NCBI GenBank assembly: GCA_023379435.1
Contig: JAMCUH010000053.1
Span: 1 to 64,000 of the forward strand
Source: Thermoplasmatota archaeon
Lineage (GTDB): Archaea > Thermoplasmatota > Thermoplasmata > Thermoplasmatales > Thermoplasmataceae
Length of the DNA: 64,000 nt
Direction: 5' to 3'
The position numbers were made by a program, and so were the translations under genes. Shown piece after piece: positions 8,169 to 15,803 of the stretch; position 1 is the first letter of the stretch, and each line of letters starts with the position of its first letter. The notes beneath the pieces are model-generated. The model did not search any database. It saw only the letters and a list, made by a program, of their open reading frames with translations, and was not told the DNA's origin.

Positions 8169-8528
8169 ATGGGAGGAAAAATAGCAATAGTAATAACTTC
8201 GGGGCTGGATCAGCGTGCAAAGTTGATGTCCGGGCTCCACGTTGCAAAGAGGATTCATGATGCAAGAACGGAAAATGGCATAAACATGGTTGAGGTTTTT
8301 CTCTTCACCGGGGGTGTCAGGTCTCTTGAAAAGGGCCAGGACAATGGTGAGGTGCTGGATGCGATCAAGGAACTGAGAAAATCTGGCATAACGATTGAAG
8401 CCTGTTCAAACCAGGTGAAGAACTGGAACATGGAGGATATTTTCTCCAGCAACGGAATAGATCTGGAATTTGCCAGGGATGCATTCTCCCGGTATGCTGT
8501 TGAGGGATACACAGTTATATCATTCTGA
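8169..8528 (+). CDS. DsrE/DsrF-like family protein
   Basis: A 119-residue alpha/beta protein starting GGKIAIVITSGLDQRAK. A parallel-sheet pattern (VEVFLFTGGVRSLEK, then LRKSGITIEACSNQVKNWNM) and an AVEGYTVISF C-terminus fit the DsrE-like fold. Some DsrE proteins are sulfur carriers with a catalytic Cys; here the only Cys is in IEACSNQ, at the usual position for that residue. It is the first gene of a three-gene unit with the FmdE-like and arsR genes and is divergent from arsB. A role in sulfur trafficking or arsenic response is inference. Confidence 0.65.
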   Translation: MGGKIAIVITSGLDQRAKLMSGLHVAKRIHDARTENGINMVEVFLFTGGVRSLEKGQDNGEVLDAIKELRKSGITIEACSNQVKNWNMEDIFSSNGIDLEFARDAFSRYAVEGYTVISF

Positions 8529-8545
8529 CGGCATCAGGAGCAAAG

Positions 8546-9178
8546 ATGACAGAAAAGAATCTACCTGTGTTCAGGGTTCTTGACACCGAATCGAGCCATG
8601 GAAGATATTCGCAGTCCACCAAAGAAATAACTTTTGATGATCTGGTTAAGTTCCATGGGCACGCCTGCGATGGCCTGTACCGGGGTACATATGCTCTCTC
8701 AGTTGCATTCAAAATCCTTTTTCCTAGTGGCGTCATTGATCGCACTGACCTAAGGGCGATATCACGGAACAGCCCATGCCTTGGAGACGCTGCCTCATAC
8801 CTCACTGGTGCAAGAGTAAGATTTGGAACGCAGGACGTCATGAGCGAGCCCGGTGTCTGGTATATATTGCAGAGAATTTCCACAGAAAAGGCCGTCGAGG
8901 TGACAGAAGATAGCGGGTTTTTCCCTGCAGAGATATCCTATGCAGAGGCATCGCTTATTTCTGCCATTAAAGAAGAACTTCCCGGAAAGCTGGATCGCCT
9001 GAAATCCCTTCAGGAGAATTGGGTGAAGAACACTCTTCTGAAAACGAGACCAGAGGATCATTACCACGCCAGGAAGATTGAACATAAATGGAGGGAAGTG
9101 CCCTATTCAAATAAGGGCATAAGAACTGATATTATATTTAAGGATGTGATTCGATGTCATGATGCACCCACAGTATAG
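8546..9178 (+). CDS. FmdE-like protein
   Basis: A 210-residue protein with the FmdE signature FHGHACDGLYRGTYAL (about residues 35-50), which carries the conserved His and Cys. FmdE-domain proteins were named from formylmethanofuran dehydrogenase operons but occur widely outside methanogens, with metal-binding and unknown functions. No C4 zinc finger is visible at the C-terminus. The gene starts 17 nt after the DsrE-like gene and overlaps arsR by 20 nt, so it is part of the arsenic-linked operon. Its role there is unknown. Confidence 0.65.
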   Translation: MTEKNLPVFRVLDTESSHGRYSQSTKEITFDDLVKFHGHACDGLYRGTYALSVAFKILFPSGVIDRTDLRAISRNSPCLGDAASYLTGARVRFGTQDVMSEPGVWYILQRISTEKAVEVTEDSGFFPAEISYAEASLISAIKEELPGKLDRLKSLQENWVKNTLLKTRPEDHYHARKIEHKWREVPYSNKGIRTDIIFKDVIRCHDAPTV

Positions 9179-9506
9179 ATCTGATATACCTAGCATGGCT
9201 GATATTTTCAAGGTACTTGGTGACCCAAACAGGCTGCGTATCCTGTCACTTATCAGCCATCAGGAACTGTGCGTCTGCGAAATAACCTCTATACTTGATA
9301 TATCACAATCTAATGCTTCCCAGCACTTGGCCAAGCTTAGATCTGTTGATCTCGTAAAGGAAAGGAGACATGCTCAGTGGATATATTATTCTATAAATCC
9401 GGAGGCATTTCCATTGATTACAGAAATTCTGGGATATCTTCCAGATGTATCCAATGAATTGAAAAAGATAGAAAATCTAACAAATCACCCAGACTGCAAA
9501 TTATGA
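9159..9506 (+). CDS. arsR: ArsR/SmtB-family metalloregulator
   Basis: A 115-residue winged-helix protein. FKVLGDPNRLRILSLI is the standard ArsR helix, followed by QELCVCEI, the metal-binding ELCVCDL-type motif with two cysteines at the start of the alpha-3 helix, then the recognition helix SQSNASQHLAKLRSVDLV and the wing KERRHAQWIYYSI. By family knowledge it represses until arsenite or a similar thiophilic ion binds the cysteines. The palindrome at 8060-8083 between arsB and this operon is its likely site. The start overlaps the FmdE-like gene. Confidence 0.85.
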   Translation: MMHPQYRSDIPSMADIFKVLGDPNRLRILSLISHQELCVCEITSILDISQSNASQHLAKLRSVDLVKERRHAQWIYYSINPEAFPLITEILGYLPDVSNELKKIENLTNHPDCKL

Positions 9507-9529
9507 ATCAGAAAAGTAGGAGTGGAGAA

Positions 9530-9979
9530 TTATTTACTCCCCACTTTGCCTAGGCCTTTCAATATATTTATAGTGACAGCAAGGCCAGCTTCCACTTCCG
9601 GGTCCTTAAGCTCACTTAGCAGGCTGAATGTCCCATGAACCTTAGGTTCTTTTGAGAGGCGTCCAGAAGAAATGCCGTCAAGAAGTGCAATAACCCCATC
9701 AACAACCTGCGGATCAGATATCTTTGATAGTACCTCCAGAAGAGAGTTCAGAATAGATGACACTCCGTTCAGCATGTCATCAGTGAGGACAGTCCGCAGA
9801 TTGGCAACAAGATAGGTTAGTCCCTGAAGGAATTCACCCATCCCGGTTTCCTCAAGCGTCCTCACCCATTTAACAGATCTTGAAATTGTTCCAATGTTGT
9901 CCAACAGCGATTCAACGGCTTGCCTTGTTTCAGGATCCGCCAGTTTTCTGTCAAGAATCTCAGTCACATCATTGTTCAT
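9530..9979 (-). CDS. DUF1641 protein
   Basis: About 149 residues from the ATG at 9979, preceded by a GGGTGG ribosome binding site; a frame back to 10021 would extend further into the upstream gene. It is helical with repeated short amphipathic helices (LLDNIGTISRSVKWVRTLEE, TYLVANLRTVLTDDMLNGV, GVIALLDGIS), typical of DUF1641. DUF1641 genes commonly sit next to sulfide:quinone reductase-like flavoproteins and are thought to be accessory or membrane-associating subunits. Here it overlaps the 3' end of the sqr-like gene by 4 nt. Confidence 0.75.
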   Translation of the reverse strand: MNNDVTEILDRKLADPETRQAVESLLDNIGTISRSVKWVRTLEETGMGEFLQGLTYLVANLRTVLTDDMLNGVSSILNSLLEVLSKISDPQVVDGVIALLDGISSGRLSKEPKVHGTFSLLSELKDPEVEAGLAVTINILKGLGKVGSK

Positions 9980-11133
9980 CGTACCACCCCGTTTAAGACT
10001 GGTTTTGCAGTAATATTCCAATATAGATTGTTATAGATCAACTTCAGCCAGTAAAATGAATAACTCTCCGGCATGAACACGGGCTTCTGGGTGTAACTGG
10101 ATGTTATCATCGATGCTTTGCCCATGCCTGTTAGCATAAGTGCTCCTCCGCTACCATCATAGGTTGCCACCGGATCCTCGCCAACAACAGATTGTGTAAT
10201 CCTGTCAGAAACAACTATTGCCTCGGCATCAGCAACCGAACCCGCCTTTGATACCTGCAGATTCGTGGCATCACCTATGGCATATGCATTATCGTAGCCC
10301 TCAACATTGAGTGTGTACCTATCGACCTTAACCCACCCCATCTGATCTGTTGCCCCTGTGGATTCCAGGAACCTGTTCCCCCTGTGAGGCGGCACAATCA
10401 GGGCAAGATCATATGCGATCTTCTCGTCCTTCTGCGATACCAGTTCCTTCTTAGCCACATCCACGGCCTTGATTTGGAATCCCAGGTTGCTCTTTATTCC
10501 CCTCTCATGGAACATTTTCAGAGCTATATCTGAAATGCCCTGATCTGGAAAAGCCATTGGCATGGGATATACATACTGGATTTCCACCTTGTCCCTTATT
10601 CCCCTCCTTGTGAAATAATCATTGAGCATGAACACTGCCTCGAGTGGTGCAGGGGTGCACTTGTAGGGCATGGAGGATACTCCCACAACAATGCGGCCTG
10701 CCTTGAAATTGTTGAGTTTCTTCTTGAGTTCAACGGCTGAATCAAGGCTGTAGAAGTTGTTCGTTCCCTGCTTCAGTCCCGGTATGGAATCATAATCATA
10801 CCTTGCTCCAGTTGCAATGACCAGGAAGTCATAATTAATGCTCTGCTTGTCAGTTTTCACGACCCTGTTCTTCAGGTCAAGAGCCGTTGCAAACTCAGGC
10901 ACAAGCGTGATTCCATCAGCCAACATCCTTGATATCGGTTTATATGTTGAGTAAGGTGTCATCATGTCAAATGGAATTTCAAGAAAGCCGGGCTGATAGT
11001 AATGGCTCTGGCTTCCCTCAACAAGGACAATCTTCACGATGCCAACTTGAACCTGCTCTCTCAACTTATAGGCAAGGTGGTTAGCTGTGCTTACTCCACC
11101 ACTGCCTCCACCAACAATTGCTATGGTCTTCAT
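9976..11133 (-). CDS. sqr: Sulfide:quinone oxidoreductase-like flavoprotein
   Basis: 385 residues with two Rossmann motifs: an N-terminal FAD site (IAIVGGGSGGVSTANHLA) and an ATG-type motif LVIATGARYDYDSIPGL; the second FAD contact AYAIGDATNL lies near residue 285. The sulfide-oxidising region shows a single cysteine (Cys159, SMPYKCTPAP); the two further Cys residues of classical SQRs are not present in the chain. A hydrophobic, aromatic C-terminus could touch the membrane. It probably passes electrons from sulfide or a similar donor to quinone. Operon with the DUF1641 gene. Confidence 0.75.
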   Translation of the reverse strand: MKTIAIVGGGSGGVSTANHLAYKLREQVQVGIVKIVLVEGSQSHYYQPGFLEIPFDMMTPYSTYKPISRMLADGITLVPEFATALDLKNRVVKTDKQSINYDFLVIATGARYDYDSIPGLKQGTNNFYSLDSAVELKKKLNNFKAGRIVVGVSSMPYKCTPAPLEAVFMLNDYFTRRGIRDKVEIQYVYPMPMAFPDQGISDIALKMFHERGIKSNLGFQIKAVDVAKKELVSQKDEKIAYDLALIVPPHRGNRFLESTGATDQMGWVKVDRYTLNVEGYDNAYAIGDATNLQVSKAGSVADAEAIVVSDRITQSVVGEDPVATYDGSGGALMLTGMGKASMITSSYTQKPVFMPESYSFYWLKLIYNNLYWNITAKPVLNGVVR

Positions 11134-11234
11134 TAAAACTCAGTGTGTGAAAAGATAATAACTTTTTTATGAAATATTTTGGGAAAAAATCAAAAAAATC
11201 ACAAAAGTTGTGCCAAAATCTGAAACTTAAATTG

Positions 11235-11264
11235 CTCCATAACATTTATACATAACGCAATAAG
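11235..11264 (+). repeat. Left terminal inverted repeat of the IS630-type remnant
   Basis: CTCCATAA followed, after four bases, by TATACATAACGCAATAAG. The reverse complement of 12094-12119 reads almost the same, with CTCCATAA directly joined to TATACATAACG. This pairs the two ends of the element. Confidence 0.6.
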
Positions 11265-11305
11265 TCTTTGCCTATGTTAATATAGACAATCGTCCCTCTC
11301 ATTCA

Positions 11306-12098
11306 ATGAGAAAGCTCTCTGTTGACGATAGAGAAGACATGGTAATTGCTCTGCAGAATGAGATATCAAGATCCCCTGAATCAAGATATGATCACCGTCT
11401 GCATGGTGTTCTGATGGTTGCAATTGGAATGAGCTGCTATGATGTCTCCAGGATCCTGGGTCATTCCCCCAGTAGAGTGGAATACTTTCCGAAGCAGTTT
11501 AATGATCGTGGCTTTGTATCCCCTGTGGATCGACAGAGAGCGGGCAGGCCTTCCAGGATATCCCAAGATATTATGGACAGAATTGATAAAGACCTCAGAA
11601 AAGATCCTCATTACTTCGGCTACAGGCAGAACACGTGGGATGGAATCCTCCTGATGCAGCATCTCTTTGATCATTATGGCATTGATATGGGTGTGGGGCA
11701 GTGCCAGAACATATTCCATACCATGGGATTCAGGCTGAGAAGACCCAGGCCCATGATTGCCAGAGGCGATCAGGATCTGAAAGACAACTTTAAAAAACTC
11801 CTTGATCCTATATCTCCTGTATCCGGTGATGTACACATGATCCCGGACAACGCAAAGTATCATCACGCCAATCTATTGAAAGAATTCCTTGACGCTAATC
11901 CCCACATAATACTGGAATTCCCACCTCCATATTCACCTGAGCTTAACACCATGGAGAGAGTGCGGAAAATCTTAAGATCAAGGCATCGATAACAGGTATT
12001 TTCCATCCATTGCGGACCTCAAAATGGCGGTTAAAGAACAGTTTGACCAGTACAGCAGAACAAATAATGTTCTAAAGAAACCATGTGTAATTGCTTGA
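11306..12098 (+). pseudogene. IS630-family transposase, deleted and frameshifted
   Basis: The N-terminal helix-turn-helix domains are intact (about residues 30-80 and AGRPSRISQDIMDRI), and the late DDE part is recognisable: MIPDNAKYHHA, then EFPPPYSPELNTMERV, the second Asp and the Glu region. Between KKLLDPIS and PVSGDVHMIPDNA the segment with the first catalytic Asp is missing, about 80-100 residues. A frameshift near 11985 ends the frame at 11992, while the next frame continues with a normal IS630 tail (YFPSIADLKMAVKEQFDQY) to a TGA at 12096-12098. It cannot encode an active transposase. Confidence 0.8.
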
Positions 12099-12119
12099 TT
12101 CGTTATGTATATTATGGAG
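12094..12119 (-). repeat. Right terminal inverted repeat of the IS630-type remnant
   Basis: The reverse complement begins CTCCATAATATACATAACG and ends ATCAAG. It mirrors the left repeat at 11235-11264 apart from a 4-nt indel and a few mismatches, and it includes the transposase stop. Confidence 0.6.
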
Positions 12120-12135
12120 TAGCCTTTTATCAACG

Positions 12136-12195
12136 TGAGAGCACTTGTCTGCAATTCAAGCCTTTGTAGGTTTGAATCAGGCGCAATTCCTTTAA
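12136..12195 (+). other. tRNA-like remnant (possible integration scar)
   Basis: GAGAGC (like the 3' side of a D-arm) is followed by CTTG..CAAG around CTGCAAT (an anticodon-loop-like segment with U33 and GCA) and then GGTTTGAATC, which resembles a T-loop. The acceptor and T stems do not pair, so it is not a functional tRNA. A second T-loop-like GGGTTTGAACC lies at 13017-13027, across the AT-rich gene. Confidence 0.3.
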
Positions 12196-12230
12196 GTTTT
12201 CTGAGCTACTTTAATTTGTTAGTACAAATA

Positions 12231-12239
12231 CTTATATAC
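12231..12239 (+). promoter_or_regulatory. TATA-like box of the AT-rich orphan gene
   Basis: CTTATATAC is centred about 27 nt before the ATG at 12262, indicating its own leaderless promoter. Confidence 0.45.
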
Positions 12240-12261
12240 CAATATGAATAATGCATGAAAC

Positions 12262-12969
12262 ATGGGTTTATTTGATTTGATAAATTTCGCAGTTGACAAG
12301 GCATACGGTAAATTTAAAGACTCTAAATTAGAGAGTGTAATGGATGCTATTCTAAACTCCTTAGATTCTACAGCAATAAATGTAGAAATGTTACCATACA
12401 ATGAAGGAGAAGATAAGCGCAAGATTAGAGGAATGGTTTACAGATTAACTAAAGAAGAGGTACTTGGTTCTAGTGCAACTTATTTCTTAACCACTTCTGA
12501 TTGGCTTTCAAAGGTAGGTATATCCATAAGTAACGATAAGACCTATGAAGCTGCATTACATGAAAAGTCAGGTTACTTATATAATAATCTTTTTGAAGTA
12601 TATAAAAATGCCTATAATAATTATAAAGTAAAGTATAACTCTAAACCAGCTTTAATGGCCTTATTTTTATATGTACCGGAAGATAAGATTATGATGTCCA
12701 TCCCAAGATTCTTTAAGGACAAAAAAACCGAGAAGACTCTTCTGGCAAAAAGGGCTGATATTTATGAATTCAATAAACTTGATAGTATAAGGCCTGATAA
12801 TCCAGATAAATCCGAGGTTATCCTTTCGAATTTCTATTTTAGGGCTAAGCTGTTCGCATATAAAGTAGCTGAAGAATTAAAAGCCAACGATATGGATGAC
12901 TTAGAAAACGCTTTTAGGAAATTTCAGGAAAAGCATGCCCCTCATGGAGAAGTAGAATATACTTTTTAG
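12262..12969 (+). CDS. Orphan protein of unknown function, AT-rich
   Basis: 235 residues, soluble, Lys/Asn/Tyr-rich, with no domain I recognise. Codons are distinctly AT-rich compared with flanking genes (runs such as TATAAAAATGCCTATAATAATTATAAA), a sign of recent acquisition. The middle has an alternating hydrophobic segment (ALMALFLYVPEDKIMMSIP) and the C-terminus a charged helix (DLENAFRKFQEKHAPHGEVE). It is monocistronic, between the IS remnant with its tRNA-like scar and the four-gene operon. A virus- or plasmid-derived origin is inference from composition and context. Confidence 0.6.
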   Translation: MGLFDLINFAVDKAYGKFKDSKLESVMDAILNSLDSTAINVEMLPYNEGEDKRKIRGMVYRLTKEEVLGSSATYFLTTSDWLSKVGISISNDKTYEAALHEKSGYLYNNLFEVYKNAYNNYKVKYNSKPALMALFLYVPEDKIMMSIPRFFKDKKTEKTLLAKRADIYEFNKLDSIRPDNPDKSEVILSNFYFRAKLFAYKVAEELKANDMDDLENAFRKFQEKHAPHGEVEYTF

Positions 12970-13154
12970 TGATTTTAAAACCTAATTACCATTTTAGAAA
13001 TTTTGGTATTTGCAGTGGGTTTGAACCGATCTGGTATCATCCTGTGCCCTCTTGTTCCCTGCAGATGTGATTGGCTTTGGAGTTATAAAAACTATTCACC
13101 TCCACGTATGGTGAAATAGGGGAGGTATGCAACACAATGGGAAGAACCGTAAAA

Positions 13155-13162
13155 CTTTTAAA
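13155..13162 (+). promoter_or_regulatory. TATA-like box of the four-gene island operon
   Basis: CTTTTAAA is centred 25 nt before the GTG at 13183. With no ribosome binding site before that GTG, the mRNA is probably leaderless and the whole 13183-18029 unit is likely read from here. Confidence 0.5.
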
Positions 13163-13182
13163 CGTTCAACCATAACTTTTTT

Positions 13183-14334
13183 GTGGACGATCTGCGTTGG
13201 CAATCTGTTAGAAATATGTTTTTCGAAGATCCACACGTGACTGAATCTGGAGAATCATACAAAAATAATATAGTGACGTTTTTTTCAAGCCTTTTGGGAC
13301 TGGATGGACTTGATTATAAGGTATTGAAGCAGATTATTTCAGACTCGCCTGTTACTAAAAAGGAATTAATAAGAAATGTATGCGTGGGGGAAGGCGAGAT
13401 CGAGCGATCGCTGAAAGACCTGACAGAGAAGAAGTTAATCGATTCCTTTGTCAAAAATGGCGTGGAACTTTTTTTTGTTAATTCTTCCCAGTCGCGTCCT
13501 GGTATAAAAAACAGAGTTTTCAATGGTCCGAATATACCGCTGATCCAGCATTTTGATTTATTATGTGACGAAAACAGAATGAAGTCGTTTTTTGAGGCGA
13601 TTGATGCGGTCGTTAAACCAGGAGATGTGGTTCTGGACCTTGGTTCCGGCTCCGGCATACTATCCATGCTCGCGGCTAGAAAGGCAAGGAAGGTGATTGC
13701 AGTGGAACTTGACCCGCAGATCGCGGAAACTTCCAGAATCTTCATAAAGAATTCCGATTATGGAGATAAAATAACATTGCTGAATGCCGACGCCAGAGAC
13801 ATCAAACTTAATGAGAAGGCAGATGTTGTGATTTGTGAGATGCTGGACACGGGTCTGATAGAGGAATCGCAAGTTGAGGTGATGAATTATGCAGTTGAAA
13901 ATCTTGCGAAGAATGATTTTATACCAATACCTTTGAAGGCAAAAAGTTATTTGCAGCTCATTCAGGCTAATTTTTCTTTTTATGGTGAGATGATTTCTCT
14001 TCCATATTTCGAGGATAAGAACACCAGAGAAAATTATGAGGCACTGTCAGATCCTGTTGAATACGATAATTTAGATTTTAGGTATACGAATGGCACATCC
14101 ATCAACAAGGAAGTTTTTATGCGTGCGAATAAGAACGGTAACTTCAACGCTGTTAGAATTACCACTGTTATAGAACTTATGGAAGGGATGGAAGTATTCG
14201 GATCGCCATGGCTCAATCCACCCCTAATAATACCGGTTCGTCCGGGTGTTGCCAAGGTAAATGACACAATGAAGGCAAGGATTGAAATCAACTATGGTCA
14301 GGGAGTTGAAAAATTGAAAATGGAGGTGGTTTAG
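13183..14334 (+). CDS. Winged-helix plus PRMT-like class I methyltransferase
   Basis: 383 residues. Residues about 40-100 look like a winged helix (YKVLKQIISDSPVTKKELIR, then IERSLKDLTEKKLIDSFV). Residues about 125-383 form a Rossmann methyltransferase followed by a beta-rich domain: motif I VLDLGSGSGILS (150-161), post-I VIAVELDP (acidic residue 175) and CEMLDTGLIEE (218-228), whose Glu219 and Glu228 are spaced as in the PRMT double-E loop. PRMTs methylate arginine in proteins; a true substrate here is unknown. First gene of a tightly packed four-gene operon; GTG start, leaderless. Confidence 0.7.
   Translation: MDDLRWQSVRNMFFEDPHVTESGESYKNNIVTFFSSLLGLDGLDYKVLKQIISDSPVTKKELIRNVCVGEGEIERSLKDLTEKKLIDSFVKNGVELFFVNSSQSRPGIKNRVFNGPNIPLIQHFDLLCDENRMKSFFEAIDAVVKPGDVVLDLGSGSGILSMLAARKARKVIAVELDPQIAETSRIFIKNSDYGDKITLLNADARDIKLNEKADVVICEMLDTGLIEESQVEVMNYAVENLAKNDFIPIPLKAKSYLQLIQANFSFYGEMISLPYFEDKNTRENYEALSDPVEYDNLDFRYTNGTSINKEVFMRANKNGNFNAVRITTVIELMEGMEVFGSPWLNPPLIIPVRPGVAKVNDTMKARIEINYGQGVEKLKMEVV
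14322..14329 (+). promoter_or_regulatory. Ribosome binding site deciding a TTG start
   Basis: GGAGGTGG lies inside the last codons of the methyltransferase gene, 7 nt before the TTG at 14337. It supports that rare start and coupled translation. Confidence 0.6.
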
Positions 14335-14336
14335 AT

Positions 14337-15797
14337 TTGGAGAAAATTGTAGACTACATTAGGGAAGCCATAGAAAGTTTCTTGGACAGAAACAGTGCAC
14401 CTGAGAGTATCGGTTGGCAAGACTCGGTTCAGAATGAGGTGGGTTTTTTAAAGGACATGGAGGCTCTAGAAACATTCCTGACACCAATCAACATGCTAGG
14501 TGCGGCTAAGCTTGTTAAACCCGACTTCATAAGCACTGACGGTCTGACGAAGGCTATTGCCACTACATTCAGCAGGACCATTGATTTTATTGAGACCAAA
14601 GGTTTTCCTCCAAGCCCATATCTTGACAAGGAACTACTTAAAGTGGGAATAGATTACAGCACTACTAAGATAAATTTTTCCGACTCTGTAAGCTTTTTCA
14701 TTACTTTATTTGCAGATATATGGGAATTTTCTGGAAATTCTAGAAGCCAGGCTATAAGGGAACTGAGAATAATTCTGGAGGAAAAAATCAAATATCTCAA
14801 AGAGGCAATAGACTGGATTATAGATAACGCTAGAGAATATCCCGTAACTAAGGGTAATAGTAAAAAGGTATACTGGGAATGGGGCGAAATCAAAGGTCCG
14901 GTACCGTTACCAAGTTTATATTCAACATACTCTGTTTCTGTTGCACTGGATAGCCTGCTGGAAACGTCAGAACTTAAGAGAGAGATTGCAGACAGGTACG
15001 GAGAAGAACTGGTGAACACTCTGGTGGAACTTTTGCGCGGTGCATATGAATGGACAAGATCCATTGTGGTTTCTCAGAAAACAGAAGAGGGGAAAGATTT
15101 ATATTACGTCGAATACCCAAATGTGGATAGAACGGAAAAAATTCCCAGTAGAGGACTGCTTGTATACATCTTATTGACCTTTATGTCAGCAGAACCTTTC
15201 CTGAAAAAGGGGGAACTTGATATTGATTTGATCACCAAAATAATTGACACACTGATGTACAGCTACACAAATGAAAAGGAAGAAACCTTTCTGCAGACCA
15301 GCAATGCTCATATTATAAACATAGCAAGCGTGGATCCAATAATGTATGAGGATCGAACACTGCTTTACTGTCTGCTTGAAGGTCTTTCATGGGCCAACAA
15401 GACACTTTCTGACAATAGAGGTAAGGTGGTAACAGATGAAGAATTCCTGAAGAAAATGTCCTATGTTATCGACTCAACTCTGCGTGATATCATGATCAGG
15501 CAGCATCCAGAAAATCATCTCTGGAATGAAGAAAGCTTTAAGATTTATTACACACAGAGATCACTTGAAGCTCTTACTTATTACGCAGTTTATGTTTCTG
15601 ATGAACTGAAATCGAAACTAAATTTGATTCCCTTAAGTATGGAGACCAACCTAAGGGCTGCGGTTCAGGAGGCAGTGAGAAAAGTGACTGAGCAGATCAG
15701 TAACATGCTCATAACAGAAATACTTTCCAATACTGGAAAATTAATGAATCCAGTTTCAGAAAAAGAGGATGTTGTGAAACTCAAAACGGAGCGGTGA
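14337..15797 (+). CDS. All-helical operon protein of unknown function
   Basis: 486 residues, predicted almost wholly helical and soluble, with no motif that I recognise. Repeated patterns such as LPSLYSTYSVSVALDSLLET, LVYILLTFMSAEPFL and YYTQRSLEALTYYAVYVSDE suggest paired helices, possibly an alpha/alpha-toroid or HEAT-like solenoid. The C-terminus is a long amphipathic helix (ETNLRAAVQEAVRKVTEQIS). TTG start with a GGAGGTGG site. It stands between the methyltransferase and the ATPase with gaps of 2 and 6 nt, so it is very likely co-expressed and may be a scaffold or target-recognition subunit. Confidence 0.7.
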   Translation: MEKIVDYIREAIESFLDRNSAPESIGWQDSVQNEVGFLKDMEALETFLTPINMLGAAKLVKPDFISTDGLTKAIATTFSRTIDFIETKGFPPSPYLDKELLKVGIDYSTTKINFSDSVSFFITLFADIWEFSGNSRSQAIRELRIILEEKIKYLKEAIDWIIDNAREYPVTKGNSKKVYWEWGEIKGPVPLPSLYSTYSVSVALDSLLETSELKREIADRYGEELVNTLVELLRGAYEWTRSIVVSQKTEEGKDLYYVEYPNVDRTEKIPSRGLLVYILLTFMSAEPFLKKGELDIDLITKIIDTLMYSYTNEKEETFLQTSNAHIINIASVDPIMYEDRTLLYCLLEGLSWANKTLSDNRGKVVTDEEFLKKMSYVIDSTLRDIMIRQHPENHLWNEESFKIYYTQRSLEALTYYAVYVSDELKSKLNLIPLSMETNLRAAVQEAVRKVTEQISNMLITEILSNTGKLMNPVSEKEDVVKLKTER

Positions 15798-15803
15798 AAA
15801 AAT

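Larger units (their letters stand above)
11235..12119 (+). mobile_element. IS630-type insertion sequence, internally deleted
   Basis: Imperfect terminal inverted repeats bracket a single transposase frame. The length of about 885 bp is shorter than a typical 1.0-1.2 kb IS630-group element, which agrees with the loss of the first catalytic part of the transposase. The element lies at the left border of the accessory block that extends to about 18 kb. Confidence 0.7.

Noticed and set aside
12136-12195. Functional tRNA-Cys or tRNA-Ala gene
   Set aside because: Acceptor and T stems do not pair and the anticodon stem has a mismatch at its closing pair; kept only as a tRNA-like remnant.
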